A stretch of 64,000 nt of DNA from Streptomyces purpureus (GTDB lineage: Bacteria > Actinomycetota > Actinomycetes > Streptomycetales > Streptomycetaceae). Below are positions 17,818 through 26,327 of the stretch, in pieces. The DNA lies in assembly GCF_014648195.1 (NCBI RefSeq), contig NZ_BMQQ01000009.1, positions 130,770-194,769 of the forward strand, in the 5' to 3' direction. The translations under genes and the position numbers were made by a program. Under the pieces are notes generated by a model, which was not told the DNA's origin, made no database searches, and saw nothing but the letters and a program-made list of their open reading frames with translations. The number at the start of each line of letters is the position of its first letter. The first letter of the stretch is position 1.

Positions 17818-19020
17818 ATGTCTGGAACGACCGGTACCACTTCAGTGATCGTCGCGGGCGCCCGGACGCCCATGGGCCGTCTGCTCGGCTCGCTCAAGTC
17901 CTTCTCCGGCGCGGACCTCGGCGGTTTCGCCATCAAGGCCGCGCTCGACCGGGCCGGCATCAGCGGCGATCAGGTGCAGTACGTGATCATGGGCCAGGTG
18001 CTCCAGGCGGGTGCCGGCCAGATCCCCGCCCGCCAGGCCGCCGTCAAGGCGGGCATCCCCATGAACGTCCCCGCGCTGACGATCAACAAGGTCTGTCTGT
18101 CCGGTCTGGACGCGATCGCCCTGGCGGACCAGCTGATCCGCGCGGGTGAGTTCGACATCGTGGTCGCCGGCGGCCAGGAGTCGATGACCAACGCCCCCCA
18201 CCTGCTGCCCAAGTCCCGGGACGGCTTCAAGTACGGCGCGATCGAGATGCTCGACGCGATGGCGTACGACGGTCTGACCGACCCCTTCGAGACGATCGCC
18301 ATGGGCGAGTCCACGGAGAAGCACAACACCCGCCTCGGCATCGCCCGCGCGGACCAGGACGAGATCGGCGCGCTGTCGCACCAGCGCGCGGCCGCCGCGC
18401 AGAAGAACGGCATCTTCGAGGCCGAGATCACCCCGGTCGAGATCCCGCAGCGCAAGGGCGAGCCCGTCGTCTTCGCCAAGGACGAGGGCATCCGCGCCGA
18501 GACCACCGTCGAGTCCCTCGGCAAGCTGCGTCCGGCGTTCGCCAAGGACGGCACGATCACCGCCGGCACGTCCTCGCAGATCTCGGACGGCGCCGCGGCC
18601 GTCGTGGTCATGAGCAAGGCCAAGGCCGAGGAGCTCGGCCTGGACTGGATCGCCGAGATCGGCGCCCACGGCAATGTCGCGGGCCCGGACAATTCCCTCC
18701 AGTCCCAGCCCTCCAACGCCATCCAGCAGGCCCTGAAGAAGGAGGGCCTGAGCGTCGACGACCTCGACCTCATCGAGATCAACGAGGCCTTCGCCGCGGT
18801 CGCCGTCCAGTCAATGAAGGACCTGGGCGTTACCCCGGAAAAGGTGAATGTCAACGGTGGCGCGATCGCGCTGGGGCACCCCATCGGCATGTCCGGCGCG
18901 CGGGTCGTCCTCCACCTGGCGCTTGAGCTGAAGCGGCGCGGTGGCGGGGTCGGCGCGGCCGCCCTGTGCGGAGGCGGCGGCCAGGGCGACGCCCTGATCG
19001 TGCGCGTGCCGGGTAAGTAA
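17818..19020 (+). CDS. Acetyl-CoA C-acetyltransferase (thiolase)
   Basis: This biosynthetic-type thiolase of 400 residues condenses two acetyl-CoA into acetoacetyl-CoA or runs the reverse. The acyl-accepting Cys93 lies in NKVCLSG, the His354 in [12 protein letters not shown], and the second catalytic Cys384 in CGGGGQGDA. All three are present. ATG 17818 follows an AAGGGG ribosome site. meaB starts 23 bp after its stop, so the two genes are probably co-transcribed. The product would feed the 3-hydroxybutyryl-CoA dehydrogenase at 0.7 kb in the ethylmalonyl/butyryl-CoA direction. Confidence 0.95.
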   Translation: MSGTTGTTSVIVAGARTPMGRLLGSLKSFSGADLGGFAIKAALDRAGISGDQVQYVIMGQVLQAGAGQIPARQAAVKAGIPMNVPALTINKVCLSGLDAIALADQLIRAGEFDIVVAGGQESMTNAPHLLPKSRDGFKYGAIEMLDAMAYDGLTDPFETIAMGESTEKHNTRLGIARADQDEIGALSHQRAAAAQKNGIFEAEITPVEIPQRKGEPVVFAKDEGIRAETTVESLGKLRPAFAKDGTITAGTSSQISDGAAAVVVMSKAKAEELGLDWIAEIGAHGNVAGPDNSLQSQPSNAIQQALKKEGLSVDDLDLIEINEAFAAVAVQSMKDLGVTPEKVNVNGGAIALGHPIGMSGARVVLHLALELKRRGGGVGAAALCGGGGQGDALIVRVPGK

Positions 19021-19043
19021 GACTCGACGAACGGAGCTGCGTG

Positions 19044-20000
19044 ATGGTGGACGTCCCCCAGCTGGTCGCCCAGGCACGGGAAGGCCGGCCACGGGCCGTG
19101 GCCCGGCTGATCTCACTCGTGGAGGGGGCGTCCCCGCAGCTGCGTGAGGTGATGGCGGCGCTGGCCCCGCTGACCGGCGGGGCGTACGTGGTGGGCCTGA
19201 CCGGCTCACCCGGCGTCGGCAAGTCCACGTCGACGTCCGCGCTGGTCTCCGCCTACCGGCGGGCCGGCAAGCGGGTCGGCGTGCTCGCCGTGGACCCCTC
19301 GTCGCCGTTCAGCGGCGGCGCGCTCCTCGGCGACCGGGTGCGCATGTCGGAGCACGCCTCCGACCCGGGCGTCTACATCCGGTCCATGGCCACCCGCGGC
19401 CACCTCGGCGGCCTCGCCTGGGCGGCGCCCCAGGCCATCCGCGTCCTGGACGCGGCCGGCTGCGAGGTGATCCTCGTCGAGACGGTGGGTGTGGGCCAGT
19501 CGGAGGTCGAGATCGCCTCCCAGGCCGACACCTCCGTCGTGCTGCTCGCGCCGGGCATGGGCGACGGAATCCAGGCCGCGAAGGCGGGCATCCTGGAGAT
19601 CGGCGACGTGTACGTGGTCAACAAGGCCGACCGGGACGGCGCCGACGCCACCGCCCGCGAGCTCAACCACATGCTCGGCCTCGGCGAATCCCGGGGGCCC
19701 GGCGACTGGCGGCCGCCGATCGTGAAGACGGTCGCCGCCCGCGCGGAGGGCATCGACGAGGTCGTCGAGGCCCTGGAGAAGCACCGCGCCTGGATGGAGG
19801 AGCGGGGCGTACTCGCCGACCGCCGCCGGGCGCGCTCGGCGCGCGAGGTCGAGACCATCGCCGTCACGGCCCTGCGCGAGCGGATCGGCGACCTCCACGG
19901 CGACCGGCGCCTGGACGCGCTGGCGGAACGCATCGTCGCGGGCGAACTCGACCCGTACGCGGCCGCCGACGAACTGGTGCACACACTGACGAACGGCTGA
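19044..20000 (+). CDS. meaB: MeaB, G-protein chaperone of a B12-dependent acyl-CoA mutase
   Basis: MeaB/ArgK-family GTPase of 318 residues that guards adenosylcobalamin-dependent mutases and gates cofactor loading. The P-loop is G54-S-P-G-V-G-K-S61. The switch region VILVETVGVGQSEVEI carries the Glu typical of the family, and the base-specificity motif is VVNKAD. GTG 19041, ATG 19044 and GTG 19047 are all in frame. I prefer ATG 19044 because GGAG ends 7 bp before it. It is the partner expected for IcmA (27.3 kb) or methylmalonyl-CoA mutase. Confidence 0.95.
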   Translation: MVDVPQLVAQAREGRPRAVARLISLVEGASPQLREVMAALAPLTGGAYVVGLTGSPGVGKSTSTSALVSAYRRAGKRVGVLAVDPSSPFSGGALLGDRVRMSEHASDPGVYIRSMATRGHLGGLAWAAPQAIRVLDAAGCEVILVETVGVGQSEVEIASQADTSVVLLAPGMGDGIQAAKAGILEIGDVYVVNKADRDGADATARELNHMLGLGESRGPGDWRPPIVKTVAARAEGIDEVVEALEKHRAWMEERGVLADRRRARSAREVETIAVTALRERIGDLHGDRRLDALAERIVAGELDPYAAADELVHTLTNG

Positions 20001-20031
20001 GATGCGGCCGGCCGCCGTCGGCTCGGGCCGG

Positions 20032-20535
20032 TTACGGCTTGCCGCGGCGGCCGCGCAGGTGGTCGGCGACCGGGGAAAGTGACTCGCGTAGATCCGCGAG
20101 GGCCTCGGGCGACAGCAGGTCGATGAAGTGCTTGCGGACGGACTCCACGTGGTGCGGCGCGACCTTGCGCATGGTGTCCATGCCGTGGTCGGTGAGGACG
20201 GCGTACAGCCCGCGCCGGTCGGACTCGCAGTTCTCGCGGCGGACCAGGCCCGCGTTCTCCATACGGGTGATCTGGTGCGAGAGCCGGCTCTTGGACTGGA
20301 GCGTCGCCGCCGCGAGGTCGCTCATGCGCAGGCGGCGCTCGGCCGACTCCGAGAGATTCACCAGGATCTCGTAGTCGTTGATGGTCAGGCCGAACGGCTG
20401 GAGGTCCTTCTCCAACTGGTACGTCAGCATCCTGTTGACGTCCAGATAGGTGCGCCAGGCACACTGCTCGGCGTCGCTCAGCCAGCGGGTCCCCTCGGCG
20501 GCGCTCTGAGGGAGGGTGGCGGTCTCGGTCTCCAT
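20032..20535 (-). CDS. absC: MarR-family regulator, AbsC-like
   Basis: This winged-helix MarR regulator has 167 residues. The recognition-helix region is LAAATLQSKSRLSHQITRMENAGLVRREN and the wing is CESDRRGLYAVLT. Gene order supports the AbsC assignment: counting genes back from icmA (SCO5415 in my memory of S. coelicolor) places this gene at SCO5405, absC, a regulator of antibiotic production and zinc response. That synteny argument is inference, and MarR proteins are hard to name from sequence alone. ATG 20535 lies inside a 12-bp palindrome, and more repeats follow upstream, consistent with autoregulation. Confidence 0.75.
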   Translation of the reverse strand: METETATLPQSAAEGTRWLSDAEQCAWRTYLDVNRMLTYQLEKDLQPFGLTINDYEILVNLSESAERRLRMSDLAAATLQSKSRLSHQITRMENAGLVRRENCESDRRGLYAVLTDHGMDTMRKVAPHHVESVRKHFIDLLSPEALADLRESLSPVADHLRGRRGKP

Positions 20536-20561
20536 ATATGGATTCTACCTAAGAAGTTGAA
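20531..20561. promoter_or_regulatory. AT-rich palindromes over the absC-like start, candidate MarR operator
   Basis: TCCATATATGGA at 20531-20542 is a perfect 12-bp palindrome that contains the start codon. Directly upstream, 20543-20561 forms an imperfect 19-bp inverted repeat with TTC-x-AC and GT-x-GAA ends. This stretch is very A/T-rich compared with all around it, as promoter plus operator would be. Confidence 0.45.
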
Positions 20562-20577
20562 TACTGGACGAAGTTGG

Positions 20578-20678
20578 GGAGTGTGACGCCGGATACGAGT
20601 CGGCGCGCCCGCGCGTTCGACTGGCGGTCCCCCGGGTCCCGCACACAAAGGCGCAGACGTTCGAGGGCGTCACACTCC
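20578..20678. repeat. Structured element with 13-bp inverted repeat
   Basis: GGAGTGTGACGCC at 20578-20590 pairs perfectly with its complement at 20666-20678. The 75 nt between can fold further (AGTCGGCGCG with CGCGCG-TTCGACT around 20607-20632). It lies after the last AIM24 gene and upstream of the absC-like gene, so it may be a terminator with a complex loop, an operator pair or a small RNA. I cannot choose between these. Confidence 0.45.
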
Positions 20679-20690
20679 GCAGACTACCGG

Positions 20691-21476
20691 CTACAGCCCG
20701 AAGCGGCGCTGGAGGTCTCCGAGCTGTCCGGGAAGGCGCGGTACCGAACCGGCCGAACCATGGCCAAATCCGGCTCCACCCTGGCCTCCGGGCACCCCCG
20801 GCTCATGTGGCACGGCGCCCGTCGGCTGCTCCGCCATCAGCGTCTCCGTCGACTGGAGCAGGACCGTACCCGCCCCCACGAACTCGAACTGGTGCTCCTC
20901 GCCGGAGACGCCGCCCAGGCCCGTCAGCGCCCGCAGACCGCCCATCACGCCGGTCATGTACCCGTGGTCGTAGTGGTGGCACGGCGAAGGGCAGTCCGCC
21001 CAGCCCACCAGCGCCTGCGGATCCACCCGCAGCGGCGGCTCCATGAACACCACCGGACCGTTCGACGCCGCCACGAACTTCCCCGTGCCGATCAGCGTCA
21101 CGAACCCCGGCACGATCGACTGCTTCAGCGCCAGCGACGGCTGGTAGGCCAGCAGATTGCCGGAGCGGATGGTCAGATTGCCCTCGTCCAGGTCGAACGA
21201 GTTCACGTCGAAGGCCCGGTCCGCCAGCAGCATCTTGCCGCTGCCCTCGGCCACCACCCAGTCGCTCGCATGCAGCGGCGAATGGAAGCTGGTGCGCAGC
21301 AGCCGCTCGAAGCGGCCATGGCCGATGCCGTTGAACTCGATCTGCCCGTAGTAGGCGATCATCTTGCCCTTCTGCAGGAACCACTGGGAGCCCTTGAGCT
21401 CCACGCAGAAGGTGTACGGACTGACGTTGTCGTCCGACGGCAAGGTGTGGGGGTCGAAAACCACAGGGGCGCTCAC
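20691..21476 (-). CDS. AIM24-family protein (third gene of tandem set)
   Basis: This is an AIM24/TraD-like beta-roll protein of 261 residues. The core has repeated short strands with G-x-G-K-x-V/L-L-A-D-R-AFDVNSFDLDEGNLTIRSGNLLAYQPSL and a C-terminal HHYDHGYMTGVMGGLRALTGLG segment. It is longer than the two upstream paralogues by a Gly-rich C-terminal tail of about 45 residues. ATG 21476 overlaps the stop of the preceding gene by 4 bp. The biochemical function of bacterial AIM24 proteins is not known to me. Confidence 0.85.
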   Translation of the reverse strand: MSAPVVFDPHTLPSDDNVSPYTFCVELKGSQWFLQKGKMIAYYGQIEFNGIGHGRFERLLRTSFHSPLHASDWVVAEGSGKMLLADRAFDVNSFDLDEGNLTIRSGNLLAYQPSLALKQSIVPGFVTLIGTGKFVAASNGPVVFMEPPLRVDPQALVGWADCPSPCHHYDHGYMTGVMGGLRALTGLGGVSGEEHQFEFVGAGTVLLQSTETLMAEQPTGAVPHEPGVPGGQGGAGFGHGSAGSVPRLPGQLGDLQRRFGL

Positions 21477-22123
21477 AGCTTCTCCTCCGACGCCTGGACG
21501 TACACCGCACCACTGCCGCTCAGCTCCAGCTGGAACGCCTCGCCCGAGCCGCGCCCCACCATGTCGCGCCAGCCCAGCGCGGTGGAGAGCTTGTTGCGTA
21601 CGTCGCCGTGGTGGGCCACATACGCCTGCGGGTCCACATGGACCGCCCGGCCCGGGGTGACCGGCAGCTCGATCACTCCGCCGTGGGCCATCACCGCCAC
21701 CGCGCCATGACCCTTCAGGGTCGTGGTGAACAGCCCCTGACCGGTCACCTGGCCGCGCACCATGCCCATGACGCCGCCCTGGGCGCCCATGAACATCGTG
21801 CCCTGCTCCAGGGACCCGTCGAAGGCGAGCAGCCGGTCCGCCTCGACGTACAGGGTGTCGCCGGTCAGCTGGATCACCTGGATGTGGTGACCGCCGTGAC
21901 CGAACATGACCGTGCCGTTTCCCTCGACGGTCATCAGCGGGGTCGCCTCACCGGCCACCCGGCGGCCGATCATCGACATCACGCCGCCCTGGCCGCCGGC
22001 GATGTTCGGCGTGAAAGTGACGTCGCCGCGGTAGGCGAGCATCGCCCCGCGCTGACTGAACATCCGCTGCCCCGGCACGACCTGGGCCTCGACCATCTTC
22101 GAATTGATCTCGCGGAACGGCAT
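21473..22123 (-). CDS. AIM24-family protein (second gene of tandem set)
   Basis: This AIM24-family protein has 216 residues. It starts MPFREINSKMVEAQVVPGQR and carries the family pattern FSQRGAMLAYRGDVTF followed by GGVMSMIGRRVAGEATPLMTVEGNGTVMFG. No signal peptide or membrane segment is visible. ATG 22123 shares one base with the stop of the upstream paralogue and its own stop overlaps the next ATG, so the three genes form a tightly coupled operon. Confidence 0.85.
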   Translation of the reverse strand: MPFREINSKMVEAQVVPGQRMFSQRGAMLAYRGDVTFTPNIAGGQGGVMSMIGRRVAGEATPLMTVEGNGTVMFGHGGHHIQVIQLTGDTLYVEADRLLAFDGSLEQGTMFMGAQGGVMGMVRGQVTGQGLFTTTLKGHGAVAVMAHGGVIELPVTPGRAVHVDPQAYVAHHGDVRNKLSTALGWRDMVGRGSGEAFQLELSGSGAVYVQASEEKL

Positions 22124-22761
22124 CAGATGTCACCCCCCACCGTGTTGCGCTCGCTCGGCTGCACGTACACGATCCCGTCGCCCTCGAAGCGGATCTGGAA
22201 CGCCTCGCCGCCGCCCTCGCCCATCAACGTGCGGAAGGTCACACCGGACTGGAAGCTCTGCTGGAGGTTGCCCTGGTGGGCGATGTACGCGCCGGGGTCG
22301 ACGGAGAGCGGGTACTGCGGGGTCACCCGCAGCACCACCGCCGGGCCGTGGGACATGATCGCGGCCTGGCCGCTGCCCTCGACGGTGGTGGTGAACAGGC
22401 CGTTGCCGGTCGCCCCGCCGCGCAGCCCGGTGAAGCTCGTGCCCGTACGCAGGCCGCCGTCGGTGCAGAGCAGGTTGCTCGCCTCGACGTACAGCTTGTC
22501 GCCGTGCAGCGAGACCAGGTTGATCTCGGAGGCCCGGTCGGCGAAGTAGCAGGTGCCCTGCCCCTTCACCTCCATCACGGTCATCTGCTCGCCGGTGAGC
22601 CGGCGGGTGACCATGCCGCGGATGCCCTCACCGCCGCCGGACATCTTCTTGAACGCCATCTGGCCGTCGTAGGCGACCATCGAGCCGTTCTTGGCCTTGA
22701 CGGTGTCGCCGGTCATGTCGACGGCGAGCACTTTGCTGCCTTGGAGTCGAAACGTTGCCAC
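22123..22761 (-). CDS. AIM24-family protein (first gene of tandem set)
   Basis: This AIM24-family protein of 212 residues begins MATFRLQGSKVLAVDMTGDTVKAKNG and has NGSMVAYDGQMAFKKMSGGGEGIRGM. It is related to the two following genes along its length, with the same succession of V-Y/F-V-E-A-S/D-x-L-L strands. It is the promoter-proximal gene of the three. The 140-bp region to the divergent DUF3817 gene holds the promoter. Confidence 0.85.
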   Translation of the reverse strand: MATFRLQGSKVLAVDMTGDTVKAKNGSMVAYDGQMAFKKMSGGGEGIRGMVTRRLTGEQMTVMEVKGQGTCYFADRASEINLVSLHGDKLYVEASNLLCTDGGLRTGTSFTGLRGGATGNGLFTTTVEGSGQAAIMSHGPAVVLRVTPQYPLSVDPGAYIAHQGNLQQSFQSGVTFRTLMGEGGGEAFQIRFEGDGIVYVQPSERNTVGGDI

Positions 22762-22901
22762 GGGGTGACGTTACTTGCAGGTGGCGCTCCCCGACAGGGT
22801 CCAAGGCCCCGGTCAAAGTCCCGGTAAAGGCAACTGCCACAATAGGTGCGCTTGTGCATCCATTCACAAGATCACCGGCCCCTCCCACCGAAGGTGACCC
22901 C

Positions 22902-23246
22902 GTGGACATCAAGACCGCCTCCTCCCTCCACCGACTCCGACTCGTCTCCGCCCCGGAGGCCGTCTCCTTCCTGCTCCTGCTGGTCTGCTCGGTGCTCAAG
23001 CGCACGACCGACTTCAACGCCGTGCCGGTGATGGGCGCGATCCACGGCATCCTCTTCATCCTGTACGTGCTCTTCTGGCTGGACGCCTGGAACCGCACGA
23101 AGTGGCAGTTCAAGACCGCCGCGCTCTACTTCGTCCTCTCCGTGCTGCCGCTCGGCGGCTTCTTCGCCGACCGCAAGCTCAAGCGCGAGGCCGAGAACGC
23201 CGTCATCGCCTCCCGCGCCCGCCGCGAGGGCACGGTGAACGCGTGA
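22902..23246 (+). CDS. DUF3817 small membrane protein
   Basis: This is an integral membrane protein of 114 residues with about three hydrophobic segments ([49 protein letters not shown]). The conserved HGxLFxxY...F and [11 protein letters not shown] parts are typical of DUF3817. GTG 22902 follows GAAGGTG. Its stop overlaps the GTG of the next gene by 4 bp. A paralogue lies at 26889-27221. The function is unknown. Confidence 0.85.
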   Translation: MDIKTASSLHRLRLVSAPEAVSFLLLLVCSVLKRTTDFNAVPVMGAIHGILFILYVLFWLDAWNRTKWQFKTAALYFVLSVLPLGGFFADRKLKREAENAVIASRARREGTVNA

Positions 23247-23536
23247 TCGTCGCCTTCTCCGTCACCCCGCTGGGCGTCGGCGAAGAGGTCGGCGAGTACG
23301 TCGCCGACGCCGTCCGGGTCGTCCGCGAATCCGGGCTGCCGAACCACACGGACGCGATGTTCACCTCCGTCGAGGGTGACTGGGACGAGGTCATGGACGT
23401 CGTCAAGCGCGCCGTCGCCGCCGTCGAGGCGCGCGCCCCGCGGGTCTCGCTCGTACTCAAGGCAGACGTGCGCCCCGGTGTCACCGACGGACTCACCAGC
23501 AAGGTCCAGACCGTGGAGCGGCACCTGTCCGCCTGA
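23243..23536 (+). CDS. MTH1187-family thiamine-binding protein
   Basis: This small ferredoxin-like-fold protein of 97 residues reads [31 protein letters not shown]. The family (YqgV/MTH1187) binds thiamine or similar ligands, and [25 protein letters not shown] matches its conserved ligand-pocket strand. GTG 23243 overlaps the stop of the DUF3817 gene (GTGA), indicating coupled translation. The role in Streptomyces is unknown. Confidence 0.85.
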   Translation: MIVAFSVTPLGVGEEVGEYVADAVRVVRESGLPNHTDAMFTSVEGDWDEVMDVVKRAVAAVEARAPRVSLVLKADVRPGVTDGLTSKVQTVERHLSA

Positions 23537-23583
23537 CGGCGCACGGCCCACCCGCACAACCCGCGGGTGACACCCGAATGCCT

Positions 23584-23615
23584 CGAAGCCCCCGGCCACC
23601 GCGGCGGGGGCTTCG
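23584..23615 (+). terminator. Hairpin terminator after thiamine-binding-family gene
   Basis: CGAAGCCCCC at 23584-23593 pairs perfectly with 23606-23615 around a 12-nt loop. It stands 48 bp after the stop of the rightward gene and before the convergent regulator gene. The rest of 23537-23780 shows nothing I can name. Confidence 0.7.
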
Positions 23616-23780
23616 CCGTCGCTCGCTCGGTCTGCTCCCGTCGCAGCGCCGGCTCCCTGTCCGCCTCCGTGCCTGCGCAGCCGGCGAGCAGCGCGCAGGA
23701 CACGACCGGCGCGGTGAGTACGCGGACGAGTCCGCCATGTCTGCGGCCGGGCATCCAGCCCCCTCGGGCGACGGTGGACG

Positions 23781-24773
23781 TCAGTCGGCGCCGGGCCGCG
23801 ACACCGCGATGCCCAGCGGGGTGCGTTCATACAGCACCTGATGTCCGTGGCGGCGCGAGACCAGCAGCCCGGCGCCCCGCAGTACGGACAGATGCGCCGA
23901 CACCGACGACGCCGCCAGGCCCAGCCGGTGCGCCAGCGCCGTCGTGCTCGCGGGCTCGTCCAGCGCGCACAGCACATCCGCCCGGGCCCGCCCCAGCAGC
24001 TTGGCGAGCGCGTCCGGGGTGCGGCTGCCGCGCTCGGCCCACAGCCCGCCGATGCCGCGCGCCGGATACACCACGGTCGGCTGCCACGGCGGGTCGAAAC
24101 CGCTGACCACATCCGGCCAGACGAACACGGACGGCATCAGCACCAGCCCCTGCCCGTCGAGCGTACGGGTGTGCTCCTCGCGGTAGTCGATGGTGAGCCG
24201 GGCCGAGGACCGGTCCCAGGAGACGCGGGGGCTCAGCTCACCGAGCAGCGTCTCCAGACCGGCGTCCGCGAGCCGCCGGGAGTGGAACGCCACGTCGGCC
24301 TCCAGCAGGGCACGAAGCCGCGGCCACTCGGGCGCCACGAGCGCCTCCCAGGCCTGCTCCAGCAGCCCGGCCAGCTCCCGCACGGCCCGCGCCGGATCGT
24401 CGAGCATCGCCCGCCCGGCCTCGCTGCCGGCGGCACCGGGCGTATCGGCGAGCGCCCGCGCCATCTCCTCACGGGCGGCGGCCGGATCCGTCGCCCGCAC
24501 GGCCGCGATCTCCTCCTCGAACGAGGCGGCGGGCCCCAGCGGCGGCGGAAACAGGCAGTCGGGGGAGTGCCCGTGCCGGGGCATCAACAGCTGCAGCGCC
24601 CGGAGATCCAGCCGCCCGGCCGCCTCCTTGATCCGCCGCAGCCACGGCAGGTGGTACCCGTGCTGCCCGGGCCGCGCGAGGGTACGCACGGCGGCGTGGG
24701 TCTCCCAGAGGGGCGAGACGGCGAACCGGCAGCGGAGCAGGTCGGTGTCGCTGAAGTGGAGATGATGCGGGAT
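23781..24773 (-). CDS. ArsR-type winged-helix regulator (start codon unclear)
   Basis: This protein of about 330 residues has a C-terminal ArsR-like HTH domain (PASTTALAHRLGLAASSVSAHLSVLRGAGLLVSRRHGHQVLYERTPLG) and a larger N-terminal domain of unknown function (HHLHFSDTDLLRCRFAVSPLWET). The domain order matches a known actinobacterial DUF5937/ArsR type. The conserved N-terminus begins at IPHHLHF, but the codons there are GTC ATC, with no ATG, GTG or TTG nearby in frame. The first usual start downstream (GTG, residue about 23) would cut conserved sequence. I set the end at the ATC with GGGGG before it, so this boundary is a guess. It diverges from the MFS gene and may regulate it. Confidence 0.75.
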   Translation of the reverse strand: MPHHLHFSDTDLLRCRFAVSPLWETHAAVRTLARPGQHGYHLPWLRRIKEAAGRLDLRALQLLMPRHGHSPDCLFPPPLGPAASFEEEIAAVRATDPAAAREEMARALADTPGAAGSEAGRAMLDDPARAVRELAGLLEQAWEALVAPEWPRLRALLEADVAFHSRRLADAGLETLLGELSPRVSWDRSSARLTIDYREEHTRTLDGQGLVLMPSVFVWPDVVSGFDPPWQPTVVYPARGIGGLWAERGSRTPDALAKLLGRARADVLCALDEPASTTALAHRLGLAASSVSAHLSVLRGAGLLVSRRHGHQVLYERTPLGIAVSRPGAD

Positions 24774-24818
24774 GACGCCCCCAGGATTCGGCTGGAGCCG
24801 AAAGTCTAGGGGGGAGGG

Positions 24819-26318
24819 ATGGGCGCGGCGAGTGTGGACGCCATGTCCACACCTCCACCGCGCGGCGAAGCAGCGAGCCCGGCGGGCGCCAGCCCCGGCC
24901 CGACGGCCTCGGGCCTGGGCCCCGAACCGTCGACCCCCGATCTGAGGCCGAACCGGGCGGCCACGGGCCGGGAGTCGTGCCGAGCGGCCAAGGGCCGGAG
25001 GCCCGAAGCGGCGGCCAGGGGCGCCGGGGCGGGCCCGGGAGCCTCGGACCCCGGCCCGCGTCCGGTGACCGCCTCCGGCCCCGGCCCCCGTTCCGGCGGA
25101 TCCGGCGCGTCTCCCGGATACCGGGCCGTGTTCCGGGTGCGGGAGTTTCGGGTCGTCTTTGCCGCGCATACGCTGTCGCTGCTCGGGATCGCCGTCAGTG
25201 AGGTCGCCCTCACCGTCCTCGTCTACGACCTCACCCGCTCCCCGCTGCTCAGCTCGCTCACCTTCGCCCTCGGGTTCCTGCCCTACCTGCTCGGCGGCAC
25301 CCTGCTCGCCGGGGTCGCCGACCGGTACCCGGCCCGGCGCGTGCTCGTCGTCTGTGACCTCGTGTGTGCCGGGTGCGTCGCGGTGATGGTGCTGCCCGGC
25401 ACGCCTGTCGCCGGGCTGCTCGTCCTGCGGTGCGCGACCGCATTCGTCGCGCCCGTCTTCAGCGGCACCCGCCTCGCCACCCTCGCCGACATCCTCGGTG
25501 ACGAGGACCTCTACGTCCTCGGCCGCTCCCTCCTCCGGATCGTCTCCCAGGGCGCCCTCCTCGCCGGGTTCGCCGCCGGCGGCCTGCTGCTCTCCGTCGT
25601 CGCCCCGCGCGCCGCGATCGGGATCACCGCGGTCACCTTCGTCGCCTCCGCGCTGCTGCTGCGGTACGGAACCCGGCACCGGCCCGCCCGGGCCCGTACC
25701 GGCGCCGCGACCCGGCGCGGCAACCTCGCCGTCCTGCGGCACCGCCGGATCCGCGCGCTCCTGCTGCTGTTCTGGGTGCCGCCGATGTTCGCCGTCGTGC
25801 CCGAGGCGCTCGCCGCCCCGTACGCCGACTCCGTCGGCGCCTCCGCCGCCGCCCTCGGCGTCCTCATGTGCGCGCTGCCCGTCGGCACCATCGCCGGGGA
25901 ACTGTTCGCGGGATCGCTGCTCGGCCCCGCGGCCCGCGCCCGGCTCGTGCTGCCCCTGGCCGCCGTAGGGCTGCTGCCCTACCTGCTGTACGCGCTCCAC
26001 CCCGGGATCACCCTCACCGTCCTCGCGCTCGCCCTGGCCGGCGCCACCGGCGCGTACACCCTCGGCCTGGACGGCTGGTTCGTCGCGGCCGTCCCCGAGG
26101 AGCTGCGCGGCCGGGCGATGACGCTGCTCTCGGCGGGGACGATGACCGTCCAGGGCGTCGGCATGGCCGCGGCCGGGGCCGCCGCCGAGTTCTTCGCCGT
26201 CCACACCGTGGTGACCGGCGCCGGGGTCGTCGGCACCGCCGTCGTCCTCGCCCTCGTCCTTGAAGTCCGCAGGACCGAAGAACGAGACGGGGCTGACCAG
26301 CATGTGACCAGTCGGTAA
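24819..26318 (+). CDS. MFS transporter with long disordered N-terminus
   Basis: This major-facilitator exporter of 499 residues has about twelve membrane segments from residue 108 on (VFAAHTLSLLGIAVSEVAL onward), with the loop-2 motif GVADRYPARRVLV. The first 100 or so residues are Pro/Gly/Ala/Ser-rich and lack homology that I recognise. The start is uncertain: ATG 24819 sits right after GGGGAGGG, while GTG 24834 and ATG 24843 are also in frame. The gene ends 9 bp before the MarR gene, so exporter and regulator likely share a message. The divergent ArsR-type gene may also control it. The substrate is unknown. Confidence 0.85.
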   Translation: MGAASVDAMSTPPPRGEAASPAGASPGPTASGLGPEPSTPDLRPNRAATGRESCRAAKGRRPEAAARGAGAGPGASDPGPRPVTASGPGPRSGGSGASPGYRAVFRVREFRVVFAAHTLSLLGIAVSEVALTVLVYDLTRSPLLSSLTFALGFLPYLLGGTLLAGVADRYPARRVLVVCDLVCAGCVAVMVLPGTPVAGLLVLRCATAFVAPVFSGTRLATLADILGDEDLYVLGRSLLRIVSQGALLAGFAAGGLLLSVVAPRAAIGITAVTFVASALLLRYGTRHRPARARTGAATRRGNLAVLRHRRIRALLLLFWVPPMFAVVPEALAAPYADSVGASAAALGVLMCALPVGTIAGELFAGSLLGPAARARLVLPLAAVGLLPYLLYALHPGITLTVLALALAGATGAYTLGLDGWFVAAVPEELRGRAMTLLSAGTMTVQGVGMAAAGAAAEFFAVHTVVTGAGVVGTAVVLALVLEVRRTEERDGADQHVTSR

Positions 26319-26327
26319 GGTCGTGCC

